64,000 nt of DNA, from contig NC_058511.1 of NCBI RefSeq assembly GCF_020382885.2, positions 7,161,501 through 7,225,500 on the forward strand. Direction: 5' to 3'. Each line of letters opens with the position of its first letter. The first letter of the stretch is position 1. The notes beneath the pieces are model-generated. The model saw nothing but the letters and a program-made list of their open reading frames with translations, was not told the origin of the DNA and made no database searches. This DNA is from Scatophagus argus. Its lineage: Eukaryota > Chordata > Actinopteri > Scatophagidae. Shown here piece after piece: positions 41,512 to 55,600 of the stretch. The position numbers and the translations under genes are program-made.

Positions 41512-44500
41512 ACACATATATTGAACGTAATCGTGTGGGTCTTGATTATTGATTTGAATCGGGAAGGTTTTCTGTAGTGACAAACTTGTGCAGTCAAAAC
41601 CAATCAGCTGCTACAGAAATCAATAGTTAATTGAGTTCCACATTGCTGACAGCGTCCAGTGACTGGAACTAAAGCCTCAGAAAGAAAACGTAGGACACTG
41701 AGACGTCGACAAGCGTGTGTACAGAGACATGGCTTACGTGTGTGCGTTACTGTATTTGGGAATTTCTGCCTTTTCAATCTCATTTTTCATTGTATCATTG
41801 AATTTTCCTGTTGATTTCCTCTCTTAGCTGCTTCATATATAAGATGCCGTGGTACACTGAGACTGTGCATTCAGTTTATTTGGGGCCCAATAGCTCTTTT
41901 CCAGGTGGTAAACGCGCCATTTCCTGCGCCCGAAGTGCGGAAACTGCGTGACACGTGGAAGGTGTCATCCGCGTCAGGAGAGCGTAAAAGATCTGCACCC
42001 AGATAGTCAATGCAATGCCTTCAATGCACCTACCAGTTTAGACCAAAATGACAGATGGTGCAGAAAAAGATCTGGTTTTTACTTTCTAAAAAGGTTTGTG
42101 CCCCAAAAAAGTGTTTTCCTCCACTCACAGGACGGAATGAATGAATAAATCAGTGGATGAAAGGTTGACTCACAAATCCAGAACAAACCAAACATTAGAC
42201 TGAACAACAGACAGAAGGTATCACCGGACTGGATTAACACATTATTGGGCCTCTGCTGACCTCGTGTTTCTCCTGCCTGCTGTACACCGTCAGGTCCAGA
42301 CACACACACAAGTGCACGCATGACAACATCTGAACAAAACATCCAGTCACCCACCAGTGCAACTTACGTGTCCAATAGGTTTTGGTAATCAGAATAAAAG
42401 CCAATTCATCCCCTTCAAAATAAAGTTCCAGAAACTGGTTTAGAGTCTGTTTACAAGATGGAGCCTCAAGATGAAGTAATGTCTGTCACATTACCCACAA
42501 GTATATTAGCTGAAAATGCTGAAATCACACATTTTCAGAACATAAATAAAATAAAACAAAAATTGGGGAACATATTTGCAGTTAATTAAAACATACAGAC
42601 ATCACAGTGAAGCTGAGGCTGGTAGATGACTGACATGCAGCTGAGGCGTCGTGACTCACATATTGAGGATGAGCATGATGTCCTTATTCTAACGCTTCTG
42701 TTCACTGCACAGGAGACACTTTATTTGAATATAATGTTTCTGTTACATTTTGCATTTCTGACCTAACGACTTGAACTCTTCACCCAACCCGGGTGTCAGC
42801 CTCTCAGGCCTTTCCGTGGGAACCTTTGGGATCATCTTTAGGTGTTTTGCGGGGTGCAAAGTTTCCACACCTTATTAACGTGAAACATGGTGGCCCCTGA
42901 GTGCATCGGGGGAGTCGCATTGCCACCGGACAACCGACTCCCACTGGAGTCAAGTCAAGGCCAGTACATTTTATTTATACACTGCCAGATTATAACAGAA
43001 GTTACTCAGCAGACTGTTCTAACAGAGACCTTTAGGATAAATGAACAGGTCTTCATTCACATTTTACTTTTCAGACTTTAGAGGTGTATATCAACATTCA
43101 GTATAAAGTTTGTTTGAACTGTTTAAGGTTGTGTGATATTCATACGCAGGCCTGATATTAGCAGTGATGATGCTCTGATAACCTCTTACACTCTGGCCTG
43201 GTCAGGACTTTCCCAGGGCTGGGTGTCAGAGCTGGTGGCTTACTGGTGGTGTCATTTACTTGGGTGTGAAATTTGCTCACCTCCAGAGGCAAATATAAAA
43301 CCAGAGACTGGTGCCCTGACCGATGAACTTATAACCTTGCTGCACACACTTTAGGTTAACTAAAACAACTTATTTACATGCACATAAATGTTATTGTGTT
43401 TTGTGTTGTTCACTCAAGAAAAGTATATATAATCAGAAGACTGGGTTGTGTTTGTGAATGAGTGTGAAACGGAGTGTAATAAAATACAGCCGATACACGT
43501 GTTAAATGAATACTTTTTAGATAATGTTTTTTAAATTTGAACTTTCAGAATCAGCGTTATTGGCCACAGATGTGTACAATATGAATTCAGAAACTCAGGT
43601 TTTAAATTGCTAAAACTACATATAAATCTATCAATAAAGCATCAGTGAACAACAATACATAATATGCAGATACAAGTCAAGTGTTTCTGAGGGTTTCAGA
43701 CAATAAAAAGAGTGTAAATAGATAAATATTGAATGGACATACATAAAGTTGGTGGTTATGTCTATATACCGCATATACAGCAAATACAACATGCTTACAT
43801 TTATATTGAGGGTGATGGATGATAAACAGTAAATACATAATTTCTACCTAATTTGTACATGCAAGTGGATGTCTTTATGAGCTGTCCCATCCCAGCATAA
43901 CCATGTGAACTCTGGTGAACCTCCCAGACCGATACTGCACTTTCCCAGGAGCTGGTGTGACTCTGGGAGTGACGAACACACACCCGAGGGGGTAAACACT
44001 GTCCAGGCCCACGTTTGACCTCTGTGGTCACGTGTGTCACAACTGCCGTGTGCCCTCTCTTGTCCTGCTAAGAGTCTTACAAGAGCCTGTAACAAAAGTT
44101 AGATCCAGTTTTTGATACAGTTATAAAGAGACACGTGTCAGTTATCCCGAAGTCCAGTCTGTTTAGTCAAGATCTTTTGTACATCATAATCACATCCTTT
44201 AAAAGCTGTCATTTTCTAAGCATGATGCTGCTCAAGATCGAGTATCATCATCACGCAGTCATTTTGTCAGTGAAGACGTTGGTTTTATGAGCTGTAATTT
44301 TTCTGTGCAAGTTAATCTGGAGAGTGTGACCACTGCCATGCCCCTGTGAACTTTGACTGAGCTTGGGGTGTGATGGCCGACACCAGAGGAGGTGACGAAG
44401 TGTGACTCAGCCGAGCTCAGACTGAACAGACCGAGCCCGGCTTCCCACCGTCACACCTCCACTTGTCAGTGGGACTCTGGGACGTGTTGTCAGAGTTATA

Positions 44501-45336
44501 CCAAATCGTAACAGCTTTGATGGAGGGCAGCTTATTGGTGACTGCTTATCGCAAGGTAGTTTGGCTGTGAACCACAAGGGGGCACTGTGCTTCTGCTTTT
44601 GCACAAGTTTGTGTTGAAGAAGTCAGTGGAGACAGGAAGCGCTTCTTTGTGTGGAGGAGAAAAATATGGCATGCTTACCTTCCTACTCTTCTTTTTATTA
44701 TTTTTGGTGTTGATACAACATGTCACTGCTGTTGATCTCTGAGATAATGTGATAAAAATAGAAGGATTTCCATCGCACTGATGATCATGGAACAGTAAGT
44801 ACAGTTTTTCTCCATGTTTAACTTTAGTGATTAACCACAGATGTCATGAAAATTTTTATGCACAGGAGTTATTTTAAGAGACTGATCATTATTTGTCAAG
44901 TCAGCAGTTTTTTTTTTTTCAACTGACTTAGAAAGTGGTTTTCAAAGTGTGTGGGTTTTCCAGCAAAATGGAGAACAGTTTGTTTTCACCGTAATTCCAC
45001 CCATAAGTAACACAATGACTGAATGTATGGCTGTTTTTGGTCATGGGTTTCATACACTTTCTATGACAAAACATCTACAAGCAAAATTCTTATCACATGG
45101 GGGAACCTGGTGCAAGTCTCATGAAATGGAGGACAAACAGTTTAGGGGTCCTTGGTGTGAAAAAGTTTGGGATATGGGATATTAAATTAAGAGTTTCCAG
45201 CGTGTCTTGGATGAGCATTTGTCAAAACCACAAAAAATGGTTTGGCGGTGTTTGAAGTGTGTCTGCGTGAGAGCCTGTTGATGCAAATAATATGTCTCCT
45301 CTCAGAGGGCCATGTCCACTTCTAAGGTTTCCTTTT
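41512..45336. other. gene desert, left part
   Basis: No exon recognised. Degenerate teleost repeat strings occur: TACATTTTATTTATACACTG near 42962, and TTCAGAATCAGCGTTATTGG near 43544, which resembles a common fish repeat start. Both are too short and worn to assign to a family. Confidence 0.45.
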
Positions 45337-45344
45337 ATTTATAG

Positions 45345-45548
45345 CAGGCATGTCAAACTGGTCCACAGGAGACCCGATGTGGCTGCAGGTTTTTGTCCCA
45401 GCCAACCAAGAGCACACCGTTTGACCAATCAACTGTCTGAAGACGGAGATCAGTTGATTAAATGAGTCAAGTCTGGTGTGCTGCTACTTGGTTGGAAAGA
45501 AAACCTGCAGCCACACCGGCCCTCCTGTGGATCAGTTTGACATGCCTG
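45345..45548. mobile_element. hAT-type MITE with long inverted ends and perfect 8-bp duplication
   Basis: A 204-base element flanked by ATTTATAG on both sides (45337-45344, 45549-45556). The ends CAGGCATGTCAAACTGGTCC and GGATCAGTTTGACATGCCTG are inverse with one mismatch. The similarity extends about 49 bases inward (through a GTGGCTGCAGGTTTT segment) with a few more mismatches. No coding capacity. The duplication length and CAGG ends fit the hAT superfamily; the family differs from the copy at 2434. Confidence 0.9.
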
Positions 45549-45556
45549 ATTTATAG

Positions 45557-48500
45557 CAACGCTGCACAATGACGGCTTTTGACCAACAGATGGCGCAAAA
45601 GTGACAAAAGTGAGATTTCAACTCGTTTCAGGCTCATTGATGTAACTTTGCAGTACTTCCACCTGGGGGCTGTGTTGCACCTGAACAGTGATAGGATGTA
45701 AATAATTCAAACTCGACATTTATTTTAAAAAATCAGGAGAAAAAAGAAAAATATAATAATATAGCTATCAGAATATTTGATATTAGATTACATAAATCTA
45801 GTTATTTTAATGTTTCAGCATGCATCTTAAAAGTCTGTGGATCCACTGATCAAGTTGTTGCACAACAAAGTGGTTCAGAACATGCATGGATATATATTAG
45901 ATTTAAACTCAAATGGTCTTTAATTATAAATTAACGAAAGTAAAAGAAGAGTAACAATTAAAAAGCAGAAGCTAATTATGGATTTATTTAATTTAATATT
46001 ATTCATATATATATTTATATTTCAGATTTTTAAAAAAAATCTAATTTCTTAATTTTGTAAGACTATGTGGTTAACAAATCCTCTCGTGGCTCTTTATTAT
46101 CTTTAATACACCCTGACAATATAATGCAGAAAAACATGTCATCAAGCAGCAACAAGACAGCAGTCCTGCAGAATGGAGCCCAAGAAGCATAAATCTTCAT
46201 GCGTATTCCTCTGCTGAGCGATGGAAACCACAGAATTGTTCTGGTTCTCCTCGGCACATAAACATTCTGGCTCACGAAGCCGCCTTAGCGATATAGCTGT
46301 TGTGCTTTTCTACACCTTGTTATGTCATCCTCCACTTAAATAGTTAGTTTGGTCTCCTCTCTCTGAGATGTGTGCAGTGGAGATAATTACAATTTCAGCA
46401 ACGTTTGCCAGGTGATTACCTCATAATCCCCTATTTCATTTGATAAGTCACGCATTGATTTAACTCAGAGTTGGACCTAATGGAGTATCTTTTCCACCGC
46501 CACAGTGATTTGTATGCTGGGGCGAAAGGACAACGGTGGATTGGAGGCAGAAAAACAGCCATTCGTGTTCACTCAGTCGCCGGTGAAAGACGAGCAACGA
46601 GCAGGCAGGTTTAATCACAGCAGCCTGAATGCAAGCAGTAAATCACTGCAATGGCTGATACAGTAACGTGTGGTGGTGGTTAAAGTAGTCCCTCTCACAT
46701 AAAAGCTCCCTGTTTCTTTTTTGTTTTTCTGATTTTTATTTTCACGCTTCTTGCAGACAGGCAGGCGGATGGAGTGATGAAAACGATAGATGAGAGATAA
46801 GAAGAGTGAAGGGAACAGTGACCTGCTTGGTATTCACCTGTCTCTCTGGATCAATAAAGGTAATTTGGACTGATTCCTCCCTGTAGGCCTCTTAGCAGAC
46901 AGACGGGGAGAGGGGTCAGCCACTGCTGAGCTGCGGGGAGCTGGAATAACTTAGAAACACACTCTGCAAATTACTGCCCCTGTTTGAGAATCTCTCACTC
47001 AGATATTCCTCTGCCCTGACAAAAGCTACAATGTGATGCAGAGTCCTCACACAAAATGTGACTGGAGGTAGGAAAGAGTACACTACCCTGTAGTTTTTAG
47101 ACCCTCACGTGTTGGGATATACAATAGAGCCCGATTTCTGGTGGCTAATATAGATAGTATGGCTGCTTTTTAACTTTCTGGCCCTGATTTGGTCGCACCT
47201 AACTTTCACTTTTAACCCATTCTTAACCTCAAGCTGAAAACAAAAGGAGAGGGAAACCAAAAGTGTCGTCATGACTGTCGGTTCTCACATTCCAGGCTTT
47301 GTTGCTTTTTGGAAAACCTGTGATGGCTACACACAGTTCAAAGAGGGGTTATGATACCCATGAAGAGGAAGGTTCTGGAGTTGGGAGCTGGGCATTCAGA
47401 ATCGCAGGTCAGGCCTCATAAATTACCATGGAAACAGGGGTGTCAGGTTGAATGAGGAATAACTCTTGCAGCACACACATTCTCATTCAGCAGCCATGAT
47501 GCGAGATCATGGCATCAGATATGATTTTCCTTTTGACACTTTAGGATTCGATTCTCTGATCTGGCGTGCTGCCATTCTGCTGCTGTAATAATTCACTGTA
47601 AACCTTTTGCTGATTGTAGTTTTTCTTTCATTATTTTCAACCCATTTTTTTTTCTTCGCAATCCCGATCCCAACCTCACCTTTCAGTCTCGTGGGGCCGC
47701 AGCGGGTCTCATCAGTGGGTTATAGGCATGGAGGATGCTGTCCGTCATGTGAGGTCACCAGTGTTGAGAGGAATGTTCCATGTCAGGGACATCAGGGGTG
47801 TCCTGAGGGAGACAAAACGCCACAAAGACTAAACCCCACCTCTGGCCAGTCACTGCTGCCTGTCCTGCTTGTCTAGTTTATTTTATGGAAGTACACAGGT
47901 GTGCACCACACCTGCACACATGCTGCATTTTCTCTCTCACTCGATATTCACGTGCAAGCTCTGTGTTGTGACCTCAGGTTAAAGTGTTACAGAGCACCCA
48001 TATGCTCGTACATGCTCTCTTTTTTTCCCCCCACACTGTCTCTTATAAAAAGGTGTAATGTTGACTTCAGACAACACAAAAAGGGCTTTTTATGTGTTGA
48101 TGAACAGGAGTGAGACAGGTTATTGGTACAGGCTATGGGGGAGCAGATTCCGTTTCAGTTTATTTTAATTAAGTGAGGAGAAGTATGGGGGTCCACATAC
48201 CATTCCTATCATATCATTCCCATGTTTTGTATCCCAGAAAGCTGCCACCTTTTAACAGGAATGCAGCCTTTAATGCAAGGCGTCAAAAGTGAAAGGATAA
48301 AGATCCCTGATAAAGTCTGAAGTATATGGTTGTGCATGAAACAAGTAAGAAACTGGTTCTGGAGGCGGACAATCCTGACATTGTCATATTGACAATAATC
48401 TGATTATGTGTTTTCAGGCAATGTGTGCTCATTTATACTGTCAGGTTTTTAGTTTCCATGAGCTTGTATCAGGCTTCAGCAAAGTTCAGATTCAGTTTTA

Positions 48501-49350
48501 GTGAGTATCTTGTAAATGTTACAAAGCATGCAGTAATTATTAAATTATACTACCGAGTGGCTGCTTTAAATGTATTTTGAGACTTTAAACAGCTTTAAAC
48601 GTGCACATACAGTACAAAGGATGGAACCGATGGTGTGCTTTTACATACGCCTTTCACTAAAGCAATACTGCTGTAACAAGAAACCCACTAAAACACCAAG
48701 TGTCTGGCAGAAATTTGATTAATAGTCTACTTTTACCTTCCACATCCAACTATCAAACTTCAATTATCTTTCAACATCATTAATTGTTTCTCAAGGAAAC
48801 ACATATTGATAGTCCAACATGTTCGGAGCTGTACGAGGCTGACTTAGCTGACAAGTCATTTCCATTCTAGTACCCTGACCTAATCACCATATCTTATTAT
48901 CATTCACATGAAAACACTAATTACAAAGGCAGGGTGAACCTGATTTATGCTAATGGAAACGTGAATATGCGACGGATGCATTAATCTAGAGTATAGGACC
49001 CTGCGCTGGTGTTAACTGTGATTAGCATGTGATTACCATAGCATGGGTTATAGCTACTGGAAACCCGACGTGATGGGCTCGTGAAAATCTCTCCACTCAC
49101 TGGCGGGGATTGAGACTGTGACTCTTCATGGCATGAGGAAATAATGTTAATAATACAAAATGAACAATTTTGATTGTTTTCCTCTAAACAAAAATATCTA
49201 ATTGGCAGCTGTTTTAGAATGGGCATAGCAGCTTTTGCTTTAGGTGCATCAGAGGGTTAAAAAACGAGTTTGAGAAATATGTTAAGAGGTTCGTTCATCC
49301 AAATTGCAAACACAGAAGGTCTTAATTGTCCAGGTTTTTGACGTACGCTA
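45557..49350. other. gene desert, middle part
   Basis: No exon recognised. The block at 46375-46560 is rich in ATTA/TGATTA-type strings and is a candidate conserved noncoding element. The region 47670-47860 is GC-richer but not coding-like. A retroposon-like tail string, CTCTGGATCAATAAAGG, is near 46845. Confidence 0.4.
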
Positions 49351-49824
49351 CATGACAAAAGTAATGGGACAACTGACACCAATGGTGCCTTTAATGACAT
49401 CATGTTCTAAACACATAGACAGCTTTGCACCTGTAACAGCTTCCACTCTACTGGGAAGACTTTCCACAAGATTTTGGAGTGTGAGTGTGAGAGTGGGAGT
49501 TTTTGTTCATCACCCTGTTCATCCCAAAGGTGTTTGATGGGGTTGAAGTCAGGACTCTGTGTGAGCCAGTCAAGTTCTTCCACACCAAACTCATCCAACC
49601 ATGTCTTTATGGAGCTTTGCTTTGTGCACTGGGCCACAGTCATGCTGGAATAGAAAAGGGCCTTCAACAAACTGTTGCCACAAAGTTGGAAGCATAGCAT
49701 TGTCCAAAATGTCTTGGTATGCTGAAGCATTAAGATTTCCCTTCACTGGAAGTCAGTGGCCAAGTCCAACCCCTGAAAAAGAGCTCCTGAATTCAATAAT
49801 AAAGACAAAATATTTTTGTCTATA
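49351..49824 (-). mobile_element. Tc1-type transposon relic, antisense copy
   Basis: The same family as the copy at 39860 but on the opposite strand. The left end, CATGACAAAAGTAATGGGAC, and the right end, TATTTTTGTCTATA, match the other copy's ends. The - strand encodes KTWLDEF, VEELDWLTQSPDFNPIKHLW and an altered continuation; the usual Leu of SPDLNPI is Phe here. The copy is about 470 bases, internally shortened and inactive. Confidence 0.85.
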
Positions 49825-52568
49825 CAGTGTATCCGGAGTTGGACAGAATTATCACATACCACTGGCAGAGTGTGGTTATTTCTCAGAAATCTCAGAAGTG
49901 CTCAGAAATCTAAGACTCAAACAAATTTCGTCACATAGAACCAGAATTTTATGCAGGTGAGGTGCTAACAGAATGTGTTTCGTTTGGTGAAGTCATCTTT
50001 TTAAATGATAAGGCTGGCAATATTCTGTATATGTTTTCTATCAACAACAGTACAAATGAACAGACCAGAACCAACAGTGTGCCAGTGAATCCCTCAGTGC
50101 TTTATCATTTCTCTTCTCTCTCTGCCCAGACACAAATATATTTTCATTTTTGAAAAAGTCAACCTTCTTCTTCTGTTTTGTCATTTTTAGCAAATGTTGC
50201 TCAAACAAGAGTAAATAATGCATCTGCTGGGTTTTTTATTTTTCCAAATGAGGATTAGGGTGGACTTTGTAAGGCAGCAGGAAACTACAGCTCCTGGAGG
50301 TCGAAAGAGGAAGACGTTATATTAAGTTTTTATTTCACAAGTAATTCATTTTTGGTTTTGGCCTTTTCATGTGTCCTGTTGACAATAAGAAGAATATAGA
50401 ATATCACCAGATTTATCCTTTAAATGCATTCAAGTGACTTTACTTTGACATGCAGCAGGTACTATACCACAGCATGTAACAGCTAATATAATATAATCAC
50501 ATAACTAAAATTAAACCCGAAATGTCATCATCCAGAAAACAGACATGTGGATGGATGTGTTGTACGCAGCACTTCCTCTTGCAAAGTGCAGGTGTCTCGC
50601 AGTGGCAGTCCCCTGCACCATCTGTTCCTCCGGCCGGGCCACCACCATGGGACTTCCATCGGACAGGAGGATGCGTTTGTTTTGGGAGACACGAGAGCAC
50701 AAAGAGAGGGGGCCCATCCTTCTATCCCTGCTTTGATCCTTCCTTTGAGAGGACCCAGGCGTGGCCCTCTCTCGGAGTCCCCCCGGCTTGTGCCTGCCTG
50801 GATGGCTGGTCTGACTGGTCTGGCTGAGACTGGGGGGCTAGCGAGCGCGGGGTTTGCACATGGTACTCCAGCAAAATGAGCCTATTGACGAGGCAACAGA
50901 TTGGCTTTGAGTGTACCTGATGGTTATCCCCCACTTCCCCCCCGGCTGTTCCCCCATCTCTTTCTCTTTCTCTCTCTCTTTCAACGAACCAAAGACAATC
51001 CCTGCATCTCCATTTTTCTAATCAAATTGCCAGTGTGTAGTGGATTTAAGAGAGTGGCAGAAGCCATTGTTGGGTAATCTGTACCAAAAAGGAGAGGTGA
51101 TGTCGAGTGCAGTCCTTTTCTTTGTCAGGATTAGGTTTGGTTTTTCTCTGTTAGCCCTCTTTTGGCAATGCGTTTTGCTTCAGTAGCAGTCTGGCAGAGA
51201 TAGAACAACTCCGTGACGGGCGCTAAACCAGCGGGCAGGTTGAATAAAAGTGTGCGAGAGTGCATGTGTGTGTGTGAGAAGTTTGCATTAGGGTGGATTC
51301 GTCATTAGCCGTGCAGAGGGTCATTTGGCTTTAAGGTGTACTCAGGTGTTGGTTCTGATGTCTGCAGCAATGGTGTTGTTTGCTGTTGGGAATCAGATCC
51401 TGGCTCTCCCCTTCCCCCTCTGCCCTCCCTCTGCCCTGCTCCAGTCCCTCTGCACCCCAGCTAATACCAGGCTCATTACACTGCTATCGATCGGCCCTCG
51501 CTTCACACCAAAGGGCAAAGAAGTCCTCTCCTCCCTTTCTCTCTTTTATCATTCTTTTCCCCTCTTATACCCTTTCATAATCTGCTCTCTTTTCTCCTTG
51601 CCCTTTCTTCTCCACTAACTTCCTACATACTGCTATTTCTGTTCTGGCAATTATGTTTCTGTCCGAAGAGATGAACGCTTTTTAAAAAAACAAACAACAA
51701 AAAAAAAAAAAAACTGAGAGCATTGTTGAAAGCAACAACATAGCCAGTACTGGATGCTTATCAGGAAATATCTGAAATAACTTGACACTTTCTGTTCTTT
51801 CAGAGAATTTGTTTTGTGGTGTTGTTTACAGCTTAGGTTATCTTATGTGTCGCGATGTAGGGAATGTGATTATACGCAGATCTAAGAAGAATATTCAAAG
51901 ACTTTCATTCATTTCATTTCATCTGTCACTCAACCCCCTCCTGCTGTCCAGCCCCCTTCTGTCTCCAAGCCGTCATGCTTCTTGCTCTCATTTTCCCCCT
52001 CTTATCTTGCAACAGATTTGGTGTCTTGTAAAATAACACCCAATTTATTATACAAATCTCTGTAGAAGTATGCAGCCTTATGTGGCCTGAAGTGTAAACA
52101 CAGTGAGGTGGCTTTGAGCAAAAGGCAGGTCTTAAATTACAGCACTTTTCACATGCATGCACACAGATGTATATGCAGTGACTTTGCACATATGCTCATT
52201 AGGACTGCTTTCAGATGCAGGATTTTCACTTGTAATCAGGTGAGAACACTAATAACATAATTGTAACAAATCCTAATTTTGTTCACTTTTAATTCAGTTT
52301 AGTAACATTAAGAAAATTAAAGGTTTTTTTTAATCTATTGTCTTCATACTGATAATGTGAAGATATTTATGTAATGACTGAGAGTGTTTCTAAACAATAT
52401 GTGTACAGTTTAGTTTATGACAAAACATAATGAAGACATTGTGGCTGAGTAGGGAAGTGGATCAACAATTCTTATCGCAGCTCCAACAGTCAGGTTAGCT
52501 CTGAAAAACAATATGGAAAAAATCCAAATAATTTCTAAGCACACAACATCACCTGTAATCATGTCTTT

Positions 52569-52573
<5 letters not shown>

Positions 52574-52602
<29 letters not shown>
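52574..52602. repeat. (AT)n microsatellite
   Basis: A pure AT run of about 14 units. Confidence 0.9.
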
Positions 52603-52607
<5 letters not shown>

Positions 52608-55600
52608 CAATGCTAAATATGTATCATATAGTGAATCTAAAACAATCAGATTCACCCTGGAACCAAAAAGTGAAATTATCTTGGCTGATATTTTTACATG
52701 TAATTTCATAAAAGCCAATTTTTTTTTTTTTTTTTTTGCAGCAAATTTTGAATAAAAGAGCTCCTGTGGGTTTTTTGAGGTGTACCAAAGTGTGCATGCA
52801 TCGAAGGCCTTCTCTTTCTGTTGACAGAGTTTATTTGTGTTTCTTCAGCTACAGTAACTCAGCAAGGGGCTGTCTACCCTCTGACCTCACAGCTCACAAG
52901 CTGCACCGCCTGTTTAACCATAATTGCTTGCATACCATATTACACCATACTTCTTGACTTTGCATTTGCATCCTCTGGCACTCTGGCTGAATATCCCTCA
53001 GTGACTTCACCCAGTCTTACAGTACAGTTTTCTAACAGAGTACTGTTTAGTGCAGCATTACAGAGGTGATGCTGGGTCTCCTGTTGTTACCCAGGTTGGC
53101 TACCTCTGACCTCCCGCTACCTCTACGTCTTTATTTCACGGCTGACAGAAGGAGTGCCAGAGCTCCTCCAGCTCGGGTGATTTATGACCAGCAGCTGCTC
53201 TCGCAGCCCATGACCCACACAGCTGGGTGTCAGATGTGGTCTCCCTGTAAGCAGAAACTTATCTGGCAACCTAACATCAGTCGAGGGCTGGACAGAGAGA
53301 GGGGGCAGGGGTAAAGAGGAGAGAAGACCAAAGATGGAGTGGCAGATAAATAGAAAAAAAAGTAGGAATGAGAAGAAGCAGATGAGAGCACATGTTACCA
53401 AGACAGAGAAATACAGTTAAAGGAAAAAGATTAAACCGCTCTGAATCAGCCCCGAGCTTGAAAGGTGTGAAGGAGCCCTCCAGTCCTGCCACAGTAAAAA
53501 GTGCGACATGTGGTTCATGACAATCGATTTGAATGCACCAGCTAAGCTCTGCATTGATTTCTGCTGGTGTGGAGAAAGCAAAATGTTTGTATTATTTCAT
53601 AAGCCAATTAGCTGCAAGGAGACTCCTCTCCCTGTGTGCCTATTGACCCACAGTCTGTGGCTGCAGCTTTATTGTCGGGGGGCGCTCTATAAAAGATCAA
53701 TAACGGGCGAGTGATTGGATTATGGGGTAATCAATGCATTGTGCTAATATATCGCAAGTGATTACAGAGCACTGGCTAATAGGGGGCCTTAGAGAGCTGT
53801 AATGACATCACACTCCTGCTGGCAGTCGGGTGAAACGCGTGTTCCTTAAATCAAGTGTCGTGTGCATGAAATTATGCATGTGCAGGTGCATTTCACATGT
53901 TTATATATCACTGGATTTTATACCTGTATGTGTGTGTGTCTGTGTGTGTGCAGGAGTGCAGGGGGTAGTGTCGGGGTAGACGATAGGTTGATTTTCCTGA
54001 TTCTTCAAACAGCTGAAGAATAGTACCAGATGGTGCGTGATAGCTCGCTTAGAAGAGGCCATCATCGGATTCCTGCTGTAACGCAGTGACAGGCCTCCAT
54101 TCTGATGGAGGGGTTCACTGCAGCAACATATGTGGAGACATATGTGTGAGAATAACGGCTGTGAAAAATACACCGTTCACAACCTCTGCAATTTGATGTA
54201 TCACTGGTGTTTTTAAGTATTTGTCACATTGTCAGAGATGACCAACGTGTGACAGATGCTGATTTCAGGGGATTGTTTTTGTAATAGAAAGCGTTTCCTT
54301 ACAGTTATGGTGGAGGAGGGTTCAGGTGATCATCGTCCTGATATTCATATTCAGTTTTGATTTGACTCTTAGGTTCCATGAATCAGCTCAGCATAGTTTC
54401 ACTCATTTCAAATTGTGGCTGTTTCATTTTTAAATACAATTCTGGCATATGTATCTTTATTTCTCATTATATCTGAAACCAGATATCTCTAAATTATCAG
54501 CTTTTTATAAGCTAAGAAAGGAAAATGTTTTCAGCTTTGTGACACTGTCTTTCAGTGTTTTAGTTTATTTTAGGTTCATAAACAGGCCGGGTTTTTCAAT
54601 CAATAAAGCAACATTTTAAACCTTCAGTTTTTCTGACAGTGTCCATTTCATTTTTTTTTTCCTCCTTATCCTCAAATATGTGGCCAAAATGTTTTAAGTC
54701 TATAAAGCAGCAACAGCAAAAAGCTACCAGCTTGTGAAGTTGTCCATTGTGTGCTCGACAGAGAGGAGAAACGTGACTGGCAGGCTAATCTTGTTAGACA
54801 CTTAGCACCAGACTGCCAGAAAGTAATGAAGTAATGATAATGATGAACCTTTTCACAACTAATTATCTGTGTTTATCAACACGTGCCAAGCCATTTACTA
54901 AAACTGAGTGAGTGATAGCCACCAATCTCCTCGCTGCATGCATTTCATTATTTCTTTTATGCGCTCAGTGTTTGAAAGCTCAACTCACTCAATGATATCA
55001 GTGTGGTGATATGGATACACACTGATGTAAGGAGCACTGCTTTCCTGGCAGTTCTTTATCTACCGTTTTTCTCCCTAAAGAGGGAAGAAAGTCAAATGAA
55101 TGAGATGTGGTTTAACGCCTTAAATCCTTTTTAAGGTGCCTTTGTTTGGTTTTTTCTTAGCTGCATTGTCCCGGGTATCCTGCTCAAATACAAGGCAGAG
55201 ACATCATCTGCTCCTGGAGACTTTCACAGGGGAGCTTTGCTAAAGTTCCTGTTTGCTCAAGAGTTTAGGAGGCTTTTACGCGACAAACTGTGAAAAGAGC
55301 TATTACAGCATGTAACAAGAAGGCTTGTTTTTAGATGGGGAAGGAAAAAAATGCACATAAGCTACATAGGAGTCATTTCAAGAGTAAAATTTGACAGGAT
55401 ATAAGAGCGGTTCACATTATACCAGTTTATCATGTTTATTCAGTTATTTATTTATTTGTCAGTTATGTGCCCTTATTTGATTTATTTCAGCTTCCAGTTT
55501 GATTTTCCAGTTGCTAACATTTTGATCTGCCATTTATTCAATATCTTATTTTGAACAGCAACACTAAATATCATAATCTAGTGATAATATGTAATTAATA

